A program made the translations under genes and the position numbers. A stretch of 36,838 bases of DNA from assembly GCA_018335575.1 (NCBI GenBank), contig JAGXRT010000015.1, forward strand, positions 1-36,838, written 5' to 3'. The number at the start of each line of letters is the position of its first letter. Position 1 is the first letter of the stretch. Below are positions 1 through 8,751 of the stretch, one piece after another. The DNA is from Bacteroidota bacterium. Lineage in GTDB: Bacteria; Bacteroidota; Bacteroidia; Flavobacteriales; Flavobacteriaceae. The notes below the pieces were generated by a model. That model was not told the DNA's origin. It did not search any database and worked only from the letters and a program-made list of their open reading frames with translations.

Positions 1-741
1 TACTAAATAACCCAAACCAATGCCTGCGTAAAATTCATCACTTAAATGATTTAAATTTCCTTCAGTTTCACCAAAAACAGACCAATCTTGATGTAAGACA
101 TAGGTAGCCGTAACGATGTATTTAAAGTTTGACTTGTCCTTATCTAAGAAATTAGTGCTGTAAAAATTAGTAATTAAGTTAAACCGATAACTAAACTCAT
201 TGTGTAGTAAAACTCCAACTTTAGGAGCCATTCCTTTGTCTTTATAATCTGGTCCTACAAAGTTTGTGTTTACACCTGCATATACACCTACAGAAGGAAT
301 AACGCGTTTCCAATCAAAAGAGGTTCTGCGTTTCCAGCTTCTAATTTCTTTTGATTTATCTTCGTATTCTTGTTTGTAAACAAGGTATTTAGCTCCTACG
401 GTAAATTCGCTGATTCCATATGCTTTATACGATTTTGGTAGTCTTATAATATCATTCTTAACATCGTCGTAGCGATACGTAAGATCTGCTATAAACTCTA
501 AATTTTCTAAAAACTTACCATAACGTATAGAAAGATTAGTCCCAAAAGATTCACTTTCGTAAAAATTTTTGAATTCATGACGTTCTTTAAAAAAACCTGT
601 TTCAAATTGAAGTACATCCGATCCAACACTAAACGGAGTTTCAGATAAACTGGGTCTGTTAGAATTTATAATGTCTGTATATTGTGCAATAGCCTGAAAA
701 GTAGAAATTATAAAGGCGAAAGCTATCCATTTTTTTTTCAT
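1..741 (-). CDS. Outer-membrane transporter-like protein, 3' end cut by window edge
   Basis: The reading frame is open from the ATG at 739-741 to the left edge, giving 247 codons with no stop, so the C-terminus is outside the window. It begins with a typical signal peptide (MKKKWIAFAFIISTFQAIAQ, probable cleavage after the AQ at about residue 20). The mature part begins YTDIINSNRPSLSETPFSVG and then alternates aromatic and polar residues (for example LQFETGFF, YAGVNTNFVG, WSVFGETEG), as in a beta-barrel. This resembles the flavobacterial 'transporter' proteins of the Phenol_MetA_deg-like outer-membrane family. The substrate cannot be told. It is divergent from the DUF4834 gene, and a TAnnTTTG box lies 18 nt upstream of the start. 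Confidence 0.7.
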   Translation of the reverse strand, partial: MKKKWIAFAFIISTFQAIAQYTDIINSNRPSLSETPFSVGSDVLQFETGFFKERHEFKNFYESESFGTNLSIRYGKFLENLEFIADLTYRYDDVKNDIIRLPKSYKAYGISEFTVGAKYLVYKQEYEDKSKEIRSWKRRTSFDWKRVIPSVGVYAGVNTNFVGPDYKDKGMAPKVGVLLHNEFSYRFNLITNFYSTNFLDKDKSNFKYIVTATYVLHQDWSVFGETEGNLNHLSDEFYAGIGLGYLV

Positions 742-759
742 AAGCAGCTGTTGGTACAT

Positions 760-767
760 CAAATATA
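760..767 (-). promoter_or_regulatory. Putative -7 promoter element of the transporter-like gene
   Basis: TATATTTG on the minus strand matches the Bacteroidota -7 consensus TAnnTTTG. It ends 18 nt before the ATG, which would give a 5' UTR of roughly a dozen bases. No clear -33 TTG was seen. Confidence 0.45.
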
Positions 768-808
768 AGATTTTATCGGTTTAATCGTTTTACGTTTAAG
801 TAAATTCT

Positions 809-816
809 TAATTTTG
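809..816 (+). promoter_or_regulatory. Putative -7 promoter element of the DUF4834-YfhO operon
   Basis: TAATTTTG matches TAnnTTTG, 25 nt upstream of the ATG at 842. The -33 region is T-rich but lacks a clear TTG. Confidence 0.4.
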
Positions 817-841
817 GGCAATATTATAAAGATAAAGATTT

Positions 842-1102
842 ATGTTAGGGTTATTAAGAATTTTTTTAATTGTATTATTGGTTTATTATATCATCAAAAT
901 TATTGCGAGGATATTTTTTCCTATTTTATTTAAAAAAGTAGTAAAAAATGCTGAGGAACGTATGAGAAATCAGCAAAGTAAATATACGAATCAACAGAGT
1001 TCAAACAGCAAGGTAGGAGAGACGGTCATCGAAAAAAAACCAACACCTCCAAAATCTGATAATAAAGTAGGAGAATATATTGATTACGAAGAAATAGAAT
1101 AA
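842..1102 (+). CDS. DUF4834 family small membrane protein
   Basis: This 86-residue protein has one N-terminal hydrophobic helix (about residues 3-28, LGLLRIFLIVLLVYYIIKII). A basic juxtamembrane stretch follows (FKKVVKNAEERMRNQQ), then a low-complexity polar tail ending in acidic residues (DYEEIE). The length, the single anchor and the position directly before a YfhO gene fit the DUF4834 family of Flavobacteriia, whose function is unknown. Only 9 nt separate its stop from the YfhO start, so the two are probably co-transcribed. The likely topology is one membrane anchor with a cytoplasmic tail, inferred from the positive charges after the helix. Confidence 0.75.
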   Translation: MLGLLRIFLIVLLVYYIIKIIARIFFPILFKKVVKNAEERMRNQQSKYTNQQSSNSKVGETVIEKKPTPPKSDNKVGEYIDYEEIE

Positions 1103-1111
1103 TTAAATACG

Positions 1112-3529
1112 ATGGATTTTAAAAAGTTAATTCCCTTTGGCATTGCCATTGCTAGTTTTGTTTTAGCCTCATTAGTTTATTTTCATCCTGTTTTAGAAGG
1201 TAAAAAGATTGCTCAAAGCGATATCCGTCAATTTATTGGGATGTCTAAAGAAGTTAAGGACTATAGGTTAGCCAATGACACAGAACCTTATTGGACTAAT
1301 GCAGCTTTTGGAGGGATGCCAACATACCAATTAAGCACTTATTATCCTCACGATTATATTAAGAAATTAGATGGTTTATTGAGGTTTTTACCACATCCAG
1401 CCGATTATCTTTTTCTGTATTTTATCGGATTTTTTGTGCTCTTAACAGTACTTAAAGTAGATTATAAATTAGCTATTTTAGGAAGTTTAGCATTTGGATT
1501 TTCTACCTATTTAATTATAATTTTAGGTGTAGGACACAACGCAAAAGCGCATGCTATTGCATATATGCCTATGGTTTTAGCCGGAATTTTATTGGCATTA
1601 CAACAAAAGTTTTTGTTAGGTTTTATACTTACAACCATTGCTTTGGCATTAGAAATACAGGCTAGCCACATACAAATGACCTATTATTTGATGTTTTTAG
1701 TATTAATTGTAGGATTGTTTTATTTAATTGATGCTTATAAAAATAAGTTATTAACCCCTTTCTTTAAGTCGATTGGTGTATTGATTGTTGCTGTAATATT
1801 GGCAGTTGGTTTAAACTCTACATCATTGTTGGCTACCAAAGAATATGCAGATTTTAGTACCAGAAGTAAAAGTGAGCTAACAGTAAACCATGATGGAAGT
1901 ACTAAGAAACCCTCAAAAGGTCTGGATTATGATTACATAACAGAGTATAGTTACGGACAAATTGAAACCTTAAACTTGTTTATTCCGCGCTTTACAGGTG
2001 GTGCTAATAATGAAAAATTAGACACAGATTCAAATTTATACGGTTTTTTAAAAGATAAAATAAATCCGTTACAAGCGCGTGATTTTGTAAGTAATGCGCC
2101 TACGTATTGGGGTTCACAGCCTATAGTTGCTGCTCCTGCATATATTGGTGCAGTACTTATTTTTTTATTTGTCCTGAGTTTATTTCTTGTAAAAAGTCCG
2201 TTAAAAAATGGTTTAGTTGCAGCAATTGTATTTGCATTATTGCTAAGTTGGGGTAAAAACTTCAATATTCTTACAGATTTCTTCATCAATTATATACCGC
2301 TATATGATAAGTTTAGAGCAGTTTCATCAATTCAGGTAATCATAGAATTGGCTATTCCTATATTGGCCATTTTAGGATTGCATCAGTTTTTGAATGATAC
2401 ATTAACGAAAGATGAAAAGTTGCAATCATTATTAAAAGCATTTTATATTACCGGTGGTATTGCGTTGTTTTTTGCATTATTTGGCGGTTCATTATTTAGT
2501 TTCACTGGTTTAAATGATGATTATTTTGATAGTATGTTAGCTGGAATTTCTGATGCATTAATACTTGATAGAAAAGCCATGTTACAAGCAGACAGCATCA
2601 GGACCTTTATGTTTGTATCTATTTCAGTGTTAACCTTGTGGTTATTTTTAAAAGATAAAATTAATAAAGATACTGTAATTGCTATTATTTTAATTTTAGT
2701 GGTAATCGATTTGGTTTCTGTTGATAAAAATTATGTAAATAAAGATAGTTTTGTATCTGCTAAACAAGTTGAAAAACCTTTTCAAGCCTCAGAAATTGAT
2801 CAATACATTTTAGAAGATACCACACATTATAGGGTTGCTAATTTTTTAGTAAATCCAATGAATGATGGAAGTACTTCTTATTTTCATAAGTCGATTGGAG
2901 GCTATCATGCTGCAAAACCCGGCAGGTACCAAGAATTGTTTGATTATCACATTGCGCAAAATAACGATGAGGTATTAAATATGCTTAATACTAAGTATTT
3001 TATATTTGCTGATGAGAATAACCAAACTCAAGTTGTTGAAAACCCTGAAATAAACGGTAATGCTTGGTTTATAGATACCATAAAAGTGGTACAAAATGCC
3101 AATCAGGAAATGATGGCATTGAAGACTCTTAATACAAAACATTCAGTTGTAATACATGAAGAGTTTTCAAAAGATATAGCATTAAACCTTCAACAACGCG
3201 ACACTTCGGCAACAATTGAATTGATAAACTATCAGCCTAATTATTTAAAATATAAACTTAATAGTAAAACAGAGCAGCAAGTAGTTTTTTCTGAAATGTA
3301 TTATAAAAATGGTTGGAATGCATATATAGATGGAGAATTATTACCGCATTACAGAGCAAATTACGTTTTGCGAACTATGAAAGTACCTGCTGGAAATTAT
3401 ACACTTGAGTTTAAATTTGAACCAACAATTATCGAAAAAGGAAGTAAGTTAACCTTACTGTCAATACTTATATTTATTGTAATTATAAGTGTAAGTTTCT
3501 GGTTTGGTTTTGCAAAAGGCAAAAATTAA
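1112..3529 (+). CDS. YfhO family polytopic membrane protein
   Basis: This 805-residue protein has many hydrophobic segments between about residues 8 and 565. A soluble region follows (about 590-775), with one last membrane helix at about 780-800 (LTLLSILIFIVIISVSFWFGF). The N-terminal half has the GT-C-like architecture of YfhO proteins (PF09586), which are thought to handle lipid-linked sugars or glycosylate surface polymers. The C-terminal soluble part contains YYKNGWNAYIDGE, a segment characteristic of this family. In Bacillus, YfhO is linked to lipoteichoic acid modification. The substrate in Bacteroidota is not known. Its last 4 nt overlap the end of the convergent LytTR regulator gene. 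Confidence 0.85.
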   Translation: MDFKKLIPFGIAIASFVLASLVYFHPVLEGKKIAQSDIRQFIGMSKEVKDYRLANDTEPYWTNAAFGGMPTYQLSTYYPHDYIKKLDGLLRFLPHPADYLFLYFIGFFVLLTVLKVDYKLAILGSLAFGFSTYLIIILGVGHNAKAHAIAYMPMVLAGILLALQQKFLLGFILTTIALALEIQASHIQMTYYLMFLVLIVGLFYLIDAYKNKLLTPFFKSIGVLIVAVILAVGLNSTSLLATKEYADFSTRSKSELTVNHDGSTKKPSKGLDYDYITEYSYGQIETLNLFIPRFTGGANNEKLDTDSNLYGFLKDKINPLQARDFVSNAPTYWGSQPIVAAPAYIGAVLIFLFVLSLFLVKSPLKNGLVAAIVFALLLSWGKNFNILTDFFINYIPLYDKFRAVSSIQVIIELAIPILAILGLHQFLNDTLTKDEKLQSLLKAFYITGGIALFFALFGGSLFSFTGLNDDYFDSMLAGISDALILDRKAMLQADSIRTFMFVSISVLTLWLFLKDKINKDTVIAIILILVVIDLVSVDKNYVNKDSFVSAKQVEKPFQASEIDQYILEDTTHYRVANFLVNPMNDGSTSYFHKSIGGYHAAKPGRYQELFDYHIAQNNDEVLNMLNTKYFIFADENNQTQVVENPEINGNAWFIDTIKVVQNANQEMMALKTLNTKHSVVIHEEFSKDIALNLQQRDTSATIELINYQPNYLKYKLNSKTEQQVVFSEMYYKNGWNAYIDGELLPHYRANYVLRTMKVPAGNYTLEFKFEPTIIEKGSKLTLLSILIFIVIISVSFWFGFAKGKN

Positions 3530-4284
3530 TCTATAGAATAATTTGTTAATTTCATCATTCTAATAAATCCGGCTCTGCTACGTATAGAAACATTTACCTT
3601 CATTTTGTTAGTAAGTATAACAGTGCCATCAGGCAGATATTCTTTAACATGTTTCATATTTATTAAAACAGACCTATGGATTCTATAAAAGGCAGAAGAT
3701 TGAGAAAAAAGTTCATCAAATCGGGCTAAATTATGTGATGTGAGCAGCTCTTTATTATCGGTAGTATAAAACTTGGTATAAGAACCATCGGCTTCACAAT
3801 AAATAATATTTTTTAGTTCAAGAATTTGATAACCTCCATGCGTAGATGGAATTGCCACTGTTTTGTTTTCGCCATTGATTTGATGTTTAAAAGCCAGATA
3901 ACTTTCCATGTCAAATCGTGTTTTACGCGATAGATATTTATTAATTACAGCAATAAGTTGTGTTTCTTGAATAGGTTTGTTGAGGTAATAAAAAGCAAAA
4001 TAATCCATTGCTTTTTCTTTGTAATCAATTAATCCGGTTGTAAATATTATTTCAAAAGTAGCTTGACCGTTAAAATAATCTAAGATATCAAATCCAGTGC
4101 CTTCATTTATTTGAATATCCATAAAAACCAGCGAAGGTTTTAAATCTTCAATAATTTTTACACCACTTTTTACACCATCAGCACTTCCTATAATTTCGAT
4201 TTCACTTTGAAAATTATTTTTAAGTATAGTATTTAAACGATTGAACGCATGAACTTCATCTTCAATAATTACAGCTTTTACCAT
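3526..4284 (-). CDS. LytTR-type response regulator
   Basis: This 252-residue protein combines a receiver domain and a LytTR DNA-binding domain. In the receiver (about 1-120) the acidic pocket is IIEDE at 6-10, the phosphoacceptor is Asp56 in LVFMDIQI, the switch Thr is in FTTG (81-84), and the conserved Lys103 lies in YLNKPI. The LytTR domain covers about 141-245 and includes the typical IIYCEADGSYTKFYT and FYRIHRSVLINMKHV segments. It is the cognate regulator of the histidine kinase encoded 6 nt upstream in the same operon. LytTR proteins bind paired direct repeats one-and-a-bit helical turns apart; such a pair lies at the kinase promoter (7271-7309), so autoregulation is likely. The 3' end overlaps yfhO tail to tail. 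Confidence 0.93.
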   Translation of the reverse strand: MVKAVIIEDEVHAFNRLNTILKNNFQSEIEIIGSADGVKSGVKIIEDLKPSLVFMDIQINEGTGFDILDYFNGQATFEIIFTTGLIDYKEKAMDYFAFYYLNKPIQETQLIAVINKYLSRKTRFDMESYLAFKHQINGENKTVAIPSTHGGYQILELKNIIYCEADGSYTKFYTTDNKELLTSHNLARFDELFSQSSAFYRIHRSVLINMKHVKEYLPDGTVILTNKMKVNVSIRSRAGFIRMMKLTNYSID

Positions 4285-4290
4285 TGATTT

Positions 4291-7242
4291 TTATGTATAA
4301 ATAAGCGGAATTCTTAATTCAACTTTTGTTCCAACTAAATTAGGAATTTCTGATGATAAGTTGGTAATATTTATAAAAGTTTCGTTTTCAGTTCTGCTAT
4401 CAGCCATTAATGTCAAACGTTCATCAATATTATGTAATGAAATTCCTTCTGTTTTTGCTTCTGTATTAGATGGATTAAATCCAATACCATTGTCAGTTAT
4501 AGTACATACTAAGAATACATCATCTTCAAATTTAAAATCTATGGTAATGGTTGGGTTTTTGTAATCAGTTGCAAATGCATGCCTCAGACAATTTTCAACT
4601 AAGGGTTGTAAAATCATTGGAGGAATTTTTATTGCATCAAAATCTTCATCTTCTAATTCTCCATTTTGAATTGTTAAAGTTAGATTGTCACATAATTTTA
4701 ACGAGCCTAACTGAGTATATAATTTAACAATTTCCAATTCATTTCTTAAGGAAATTAAATTTAATTTGGTTGATTTTAAAATATGATTAACGAGTGATGA
4801 AAAGGATAATAAGTATTCTAAAGCTTTAGCTTTTCCTCCATTATCAATTAAGTTAATTATCATCGTTAATAAATTATTGATAAAATGTGGATTCATTTGT
4901 GCATTTAAAGCTGTATAGCGTAATGAATTTATTTTTTCATCAAGTAAACGTTGTTTTTTTAATCGGTTAATACGAATAGTAAACCATAAATAAACAATTC
5001 CTACTACTACAAGTAATGCACTGATTCTAAAAATCCAAGTATGATAAAATGGACGTTTAATTCTGAAAGAATATTGAAGTGGGTCAGAACACTCAATATT
5101 GTTTTTTGTAACAGACATTAACTCAAAAGTATAATTGCCAAAGGGTAATGCTGAATACCTTACAGTATTATTTTTGGTTTGAATCCATTCATCCTCCAAT
5201 CCTACTAACCGATATCTAAAACTTATATGTCCTAAACTTTTAAACGAAATGCCCGAATAATTAAACTGTATATTATTTTCTGAGGATTTAAAGTTCGTAT
5301 TTGTATTACTTATGTTAATTGATTTATTGTTTAAAATAATTTCATTTATATGGATTGTTGGCTTTTCGTAGTTTTTGCGTTCAGCAGTTAAATCGATTAT
5401 ATTAAGTCCTTTGGATGTTGCTACATACACGTATTTTTCTGTAGCATAGCAGTTTCTAACATCGTTTGTATTTAATCCTTCAGAAATTGTATATGATTGA
5501 ATTGAAACAGGTTTAAATGAAGCATCTACAACAACCCTGTTTAATCCGTAATTGGTTGCTACCCATAAATCATTATTTTTTGCAATAAAAATTGATTTTA
5601 CAGAATTACTCAATAATCCGTTGGATTTATCAATTACTTTATGCTTGCTATTTTTGTATAAACCAATTCCTTTAGAATTAGTGCCAATAATAATGCCTCC
5701 ATCAAACTGATTTATATCAGTTATAATAGTTTCGTTAAAACTACTGGGAATTTGTGGTTGCATAACTTTATTATTATAAATATAATTTAATCCGTTGGTA
5801 CTGCCGTACCAAATGGTGTCCTTATTTATATATACAGAAGTGGTTCTACCTTTGTGTATAACGTTTCTTTTTTTTGTTTTAATATCGATGCTAAAAATAC
5901 CAGTTGCATTGGCAATTAAAGTATTTTTTCCGTTGGTATATAAAGATTTAAAACTTTTGTGATTTAATTCTTTTTCTAATTTATCTAATTTTGATATTAC
6001 ATTTTTGTAATCTAGATCTTTAGTAAAAATTACATAATTGTCATTGGTTAAAAAATGCAATTCATTATTAAAAACTTTACCAGCTCTGGCTCTATCAATA
6101 ATGTTTGTAGAATTTGTTAAACTAATAGTTTTTACTAATTCCAAAGTTTTTTCTTTTAATACAGTAACTTTTCCAAAACTATTTCCTAAAAAGATAAAAC
6201 CGTTTAAAAAATCAACAGTATACAAATCATTATCAAGTACGTTATCAAATACATAACTTGTAGTGTTATAGTCTGGGAATAGTATTACACCATTGGACAT
6301 AGTGCCAATCCAAACATTATTTTCTCTGTCTTGAAAAGCCCTGGTGGTTTGAAAATTAGGTAAAATGGCAACCGGATTATCTAAGTTGTTTTGATTAAAT
6401 AAATATGCTCCTTTATTTAAACTGGTTACCCAAAAACTATTGTCGAAATGATATGTTTTATAAAGTAAATTATTTTCAGAATAATTTTTAGAGTTTATTA
6501 ATACGCTATTAATTTTTTCAGAAATTGGATCTAATTTTCTTAAAATTGAGGTTCTTTTTTTTCTAATAGAATTAATTGTTTCTTCACTAAAATTATTATA
6601 AACTAAATCTTTATAAATTATTTCGGTACTAGTATTAATATCATAAATAATAGGTGTATTGTCGTAAGTAATTAAATGTACTTTTTGGTTTTTGTCTTCA
6701 ATTAAGTAACTATGAGAGGTTGAGGTGTATTTTTCAACTTTATTATTTATAATTACCTCGTTATTTTTATTAATTGCGATTAAAAAGTATTTAGAGTCTA
6801 AAAACCAGATATTTCCATAACTATCTTCATGAATATCATGCAAGAAAGAAGAAAATTCTAAGTTTTTAACTAAAGCATTATTTTTTTCATTATTTAATTT
6901 TCCGTCTTTTAAAAATCCTAATTTCCCATTAAATCCAAAGTACCAAATTCTATTTTTAGAATCCTTAAACAATTGTAAAATTTCATTATCAGGAATTCCA
7001 TCTTCAATGGTAAAATTTTTAAAGCTAACACCATCAAATTTTGATAATCCGTAGTCAGTAGCAAAAATTAAATTTCCCTTTTCATCTTGTGCAATATCAT
7101 AAACAGTATTGCTAGGTAAACCGTCGTTAAGTGTAAATTGGGTTAATCCTGGAATTTGGGCAAATAATGCAGTGTCAATTATCACCGAAAACAACAATGT
7201 AATCAGCAGTTGGTTTAGTGTGGTGGAAAGTTGATTTTTCAT
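4291..7242 (-). CDS. Two-component sensor histidine kinase with periplasmic beta-propellers (LytS/His_kinase type)
   Basis: This 983-residue protein starts with a signal or anchor sequence (about 9-28). It continues with regulator-propeller repeats (for example GLPSNTVYDIAQDEKGNLIF, NIWFLDSK, RENNVWIGTMSNGV, NNDLWVATNYGLNRV) to about residue 625. A Y_Y_Y domain follows (about 640-725, with FRYRLVGLEDEWIQT), then a transmembrane helix at about 736-757. The cytoplasmic kinase is of the His_kinase (PF06580) type: the phosphorylated His is His786 in QMNPHFINNLL, the N-box is VENCLRHAF (Asn about 884), and the G1 box is DNGIGF (about 917). It lacks a fused regulator, so it is a two-protein version of the Bacteroidota hybrid systems. 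The ligand is unknown. The neighbouring polysaccharide operon is a possible but unproven target. The -7 element ends 4 nt before the ATG, suggesting a leaderless mRNA. Confidence 0.92.
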   Translation of the reverse strand: MKNQLSTTLNQLLITLLFSVIIDTALFAQIPGLTQFTLNDGLPSNTVYDIAQDEKGNLIFATDYGLSKFDGVSFKNFTIEDGIPDNEILQLFKDSKNRIWYFGFNGKLGFLKDGKLNNEKNNALVKNLEFSSFLHDIHEDSYGNIWFLDSKYFLIAINKNNEVIINNKVEKYTSTSHSYLIEDKNQKVHLITYDNTPIIYDINTSTEIIYKDLVYNNFSEETINSIRKKRTSILRKLDPISEKINSVLINSKNYSENNLLYKTYHFDNSFWVTSLNKGAYLFNQNNLDNPVAILPNFQTTRAFQDRENNVWIGTMSNGVILFPDYNTTSYVFDNVLDNDLYTVDFLNGFIFLGNSFGKVTVLKEKTLELVKTISLTNSTNIIDRARAGKVFNNELHFLTNDNYVIFTKDLDYKNVISKLDKLEKELNHKSFKSLYTNGKNTLIANATGIFSIDIKTKKRNVIHKGRTTSVYINKDTIWYGSTNGLNYIYNNKVMQPQIPSSFNETIITDINQFDGGIIIGTNSKGIGLYKNSKHKVIDKSNGLLSNSVKSIFIAKNNDLWVATNYGLNRVVVDASFKPVSIQSYTISEGLNTNDVRNCYATEKYVYVATSKGLNIIDLTAERKNYEKPTIHINEIILNNKSINISNTNTNFKSSENNIQFNYSGISFKSLGHISFRYRLVGLEDEWIQTKNNTVRYSALPFGNYTFELMSVTKNNIECSDPLQYSFRIKRPFYHTWIFRISALLVVVGIVYLWFTIRINRLKKQRLLDEKINSLRYTALNAQMNPHFINNLLTMIINLIDNGGKAKALEYLLSFSSLVNHILKSTKLNLISLRNELEIVKLYTQLGSLKLCDNLTLTIQNGELEDEDFDAIKIPPMILQPLVENCLRHAFATDYKNPTITIDFKFEDDVFLVCTITDNGIGFNPSNTEAKTEGISLHNIDERLTLMADSRTENETFINITNLSSEIPNLVGTKVELRIPLIYT

Positions 7243-7246
7243 TACT

Positions 7247-7254
7247 CAAATATA
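7247..7254 (-). promoter_or_regulatory. -7 element of the LytTR kinase-regulator operon
   Basis: TATATTTG on the minus strand is a perfect TAnnTTTG. A -33 TTG (7273-7275) lies 18 nt upstream, giving a complete Bacteroidota promoter. Only 4 nt separate the box from the ATG at 7240-7242, so transcription should start at or next to the start codon. Confidence 0.6.
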
Positions 7255-7270
7255 GCAATTAATACCTATA

Positions 7271-7309
7271 AACAACGCTTGTCAAATTAAAACCAACGCT
7301 TGTCAAATT
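7271..7309 (-). promoter_or_regulatory. Candidate LytTR operator: two 16-bp direct repeats, 21-bp period
   Basis: CAACGCTTGTCAAATT occurs twice, at 7273-7288 and 7294-7309, identical in all 16 positions with starts exactly 21 bp apart (two helical turns). Read in the direction of the kinase gene, the cores are AGCGTTGGT (7292-7300) and AGCGTTGTT (7271-7279), separated by 12 bp. As I recall the LytTR consensus, [TA][AC][CA]GTTN[AG][TG] twice with a 12-13 bp spacer, the cores match at 8/9 and 7/9. The proximal copy overlaps the -33 TTG (7273-7275), a typical activator position. The obvious binder is the LytTR regulator encoded in the same operon. Confidence 0.6.
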
Positions 7310-7349
7310 GTACTTTTATTTTGTAAAATACGCCTTATATTCGTGTTAC

Positions 7350-7486
7350 ATAATTGAAAAAAGGGTACAGCGCCACATATTTTTTCTGAGAAAGTTTTAA
7401 AAGTTAATAAGATTCAGTACAATTTTGGGGGAAATTATATTGAAAAAGAAAAGTAAAATCAACGAGCTGTCCCTTTTTTCTTTTTT
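7350..7486 (+). ncRNA. Candidate structured small RNA (6S-like?) or long leader hairpin
   Basis: GAAAAAAGGGTACAGC (7356-7371) and GCTGTCCCTTTTTTC (7466-7480) pair along their full length, with one bulged T, closing a loop of about 94 nt. The right arm is followed by TTTTTT (7481-7486), so the stem could also end transcription. Inside, TTTTTTC (7380-7386) can pair with GAAAAAG (7442-7448), leaving an internal bubble of 8 and 17 nt. This layout (closing stem, bubble, long arm, about 125 nt) resembles 6S RNAs, including the 6S-Flavo class. I could not test the sequence against that model. Alternatives are an attenuator of the downstream operon or a small inverted-repeat element. Confidence 0.35.
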
Positions 7487-7537
7487 AAAATCTTAACAAC
7501 TCCACCCTTATTTAAACTTTTTGCCCAATTAAATTCA

Positions 7538-7545
7538 TATTTTTG
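7538..7545 (+). promoter_or_regulatory. Putative -7 element of the polysaccharide operon
   Basis: TATTTTTG matches TAnnTTTG, 18 nt upstream of the ATG at 7564. The nearest TTG upstream (7521-7523) is only 14 nt away, shorter than usual. Confidence 0.4.
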
Positions 7546-7563
7546 TAATAAAATATTTTCTTC

Positions 7564-8751
7564 ATGAAAATTGGGATGATTTTAGATAAAACGTTTCCAC
7601 CTGATCCAAGAGTGGAAAATGAAGCTTTAGCATTAATATCAAGTGGACATGAGGTTTTTTTGTTTTGTCTTTCATATAAAGATGAGCATTTAAATGAATC
7701 ATATAAAGGTATTAATGTTAGACGTTACTTGTCTAATAAATTAATATATAAATTATCTGCTTTAGCCTATACTTTTCCTTTTTATAGAATTGCATTAAAA
7801 AATAAGATTAAACATTTTATTGAAGCTTATAATATTGAGGCTTTGCATATTCATGATATAACTATTGCCGAAACCGTTTTTAGTGTTAATGAAACAAAAA
7901 AGCTCCCTGTAGTTTTAGATTTACATGATAATTTACCAGAAATTATGAAATTATATCCTCATTTGCAGAAGTTTCCAGGTAAGTACTTAATTAATCCTCA
8001 AAAATGGAAAATAGCAGAAGAAAAATTTATTCAAAAAGCTACTAAAGTTATTACCGTTTCTGAGGAATTTATCGATGAAGTTCAATTAAGATTAAACATT
8101 AATTCGGACAAAATAATTTTAGTTCCAAATACTGTTAGAGAATCATTTTATAAGTATGCAAAAATAGAAAAGAAAATATTGCAGAAATATGAACATAATT
8201 TTATGATACTTTACTTAGGCGATACGGGCATAAGAAGAGGGTTACTAACTGCAATTGATTCTTTAATTGCATTAAAAAATGAAATTCCAAATTTAAAATT
8301 GGTAATAGTTGGAGTAAATACTACTGATTATATTTTGAAAGAACATGTCAAAAAAGAGCATTTGGAAAATTATGTTGATTTTGTTGGATGGAAGGATGTT
8401 TCATTATTTCCCTCCTACATTATAGCAAGCAGTATTTGCATTAGTCCTCTATATCGAAACATTCAGCACGATGTAGCTTACGCCAACAAACTTTTTCAAT
8501 ATATGAGTTTTGGTAAGCCTGTTCTGGTTAGTAATGCCACAGCTCAAAAAAATCTTATAGAACGTACACATAGCGGATTAGTACATGAAGAAAAAAATGC
8601 TGCTGATTTTGCCGAAAAAGTAATAGAATTGTATCAAGATAAAGTTCTTGCCAATCAATTAGGAGCTAATGGTAAAAGATTTGTTGAAGAGGAGTTTTGC
8701 TGGGAGAAAGTTTCAGGTAATTTAGTAAAACTGTATCAGGATTTAGCATGA
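7564..8751 (+). CDS. Glycosyltransferase family 4 protein (GT-B fold)
   Basis: This 395-residue cytoplasmic or membrane-associated enzyme has two Rossmann-like halves. The N-terminal acceptor-side half starts MKIGMILDKTFPPDPRVENE, and the PDPRVENEA segment is common in bacterial GT4 enzymes. The C-terminal donor-side half begins near residue 215 (FMILYLGDTGIRRGLLTAI) and contains LFQYMSFGKPVLVS and the following nucleotide-sugar-binding segment (about 310-350). It is the first gene of a four-gene polysaccharide operon, and its stop overlaps the next start by 4 nt (ATGA). It probably transfers a sugar from a nucleotide donor to a lipid-linked surface glycan. Donor and acceptor cannot be told. 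Confidence 0.88.
   Translation: MKIGMILDKTFPPDPRVENEALALISSGHEVFLFCLSYKDEHLNESYKGINVRRYLSNKLIYKLSALAYTFPFYRIALKNKIKHFIEAYNIEALHIHDITIAETVFSVNETKKLPVVLDLHDNLPEIMKLYPHLQKFPGKYLINPQKWKIAEEKFIQKATKVITVSEEFIDEVQLRLNINSDKIILVPNTVRESFYKYAKIEKKILQKYEHNFMILYLGDTGIRRGLLTAIDSLIALKNEIPNLKLVIVGVNTTDYILKEHVKKEHLENYVDFVGWKDVSLFPSYIIASSICISPLYRNIQHDVAYANKLFQYMSFGKPVLVSNATAQKNLIERTHSGLVHEEKNAADFAEKVIELYQDKVLANQLGANGKRFVEEEFCWEKVSGNLVKLYQDLA

Larger units (their letters stand above)
7310..7563 (+). other. Rest of the 321-base intergenic region between the LytTR operon and the polysaccharide operon
   Basis: No protein-coding signal was seen. It contains a long inverted repeat (7356-7371 with 7466-7480) followed by T-runs, described separately as a possible RNA. 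It also contains a promoter-like TATTTTTG box (7538-7545) 18 nt before the first glycosyltransferase. A weak -7-like TATATTCG (7336-7343) could serve the RNA. Confidence 0.6.

Noticed and set aside
1951-2289. 112-codon minus-strand ORF inside yfhO
   Set aside because: It lies entirely antisense to a well-supported gene and has no recognisable domain.
7273-7309. Start of a CRISPR-like array
   Set aside because: There are only two repeats with a 5-base gap; the 21-bp period fits a protein-binding site, not an array.
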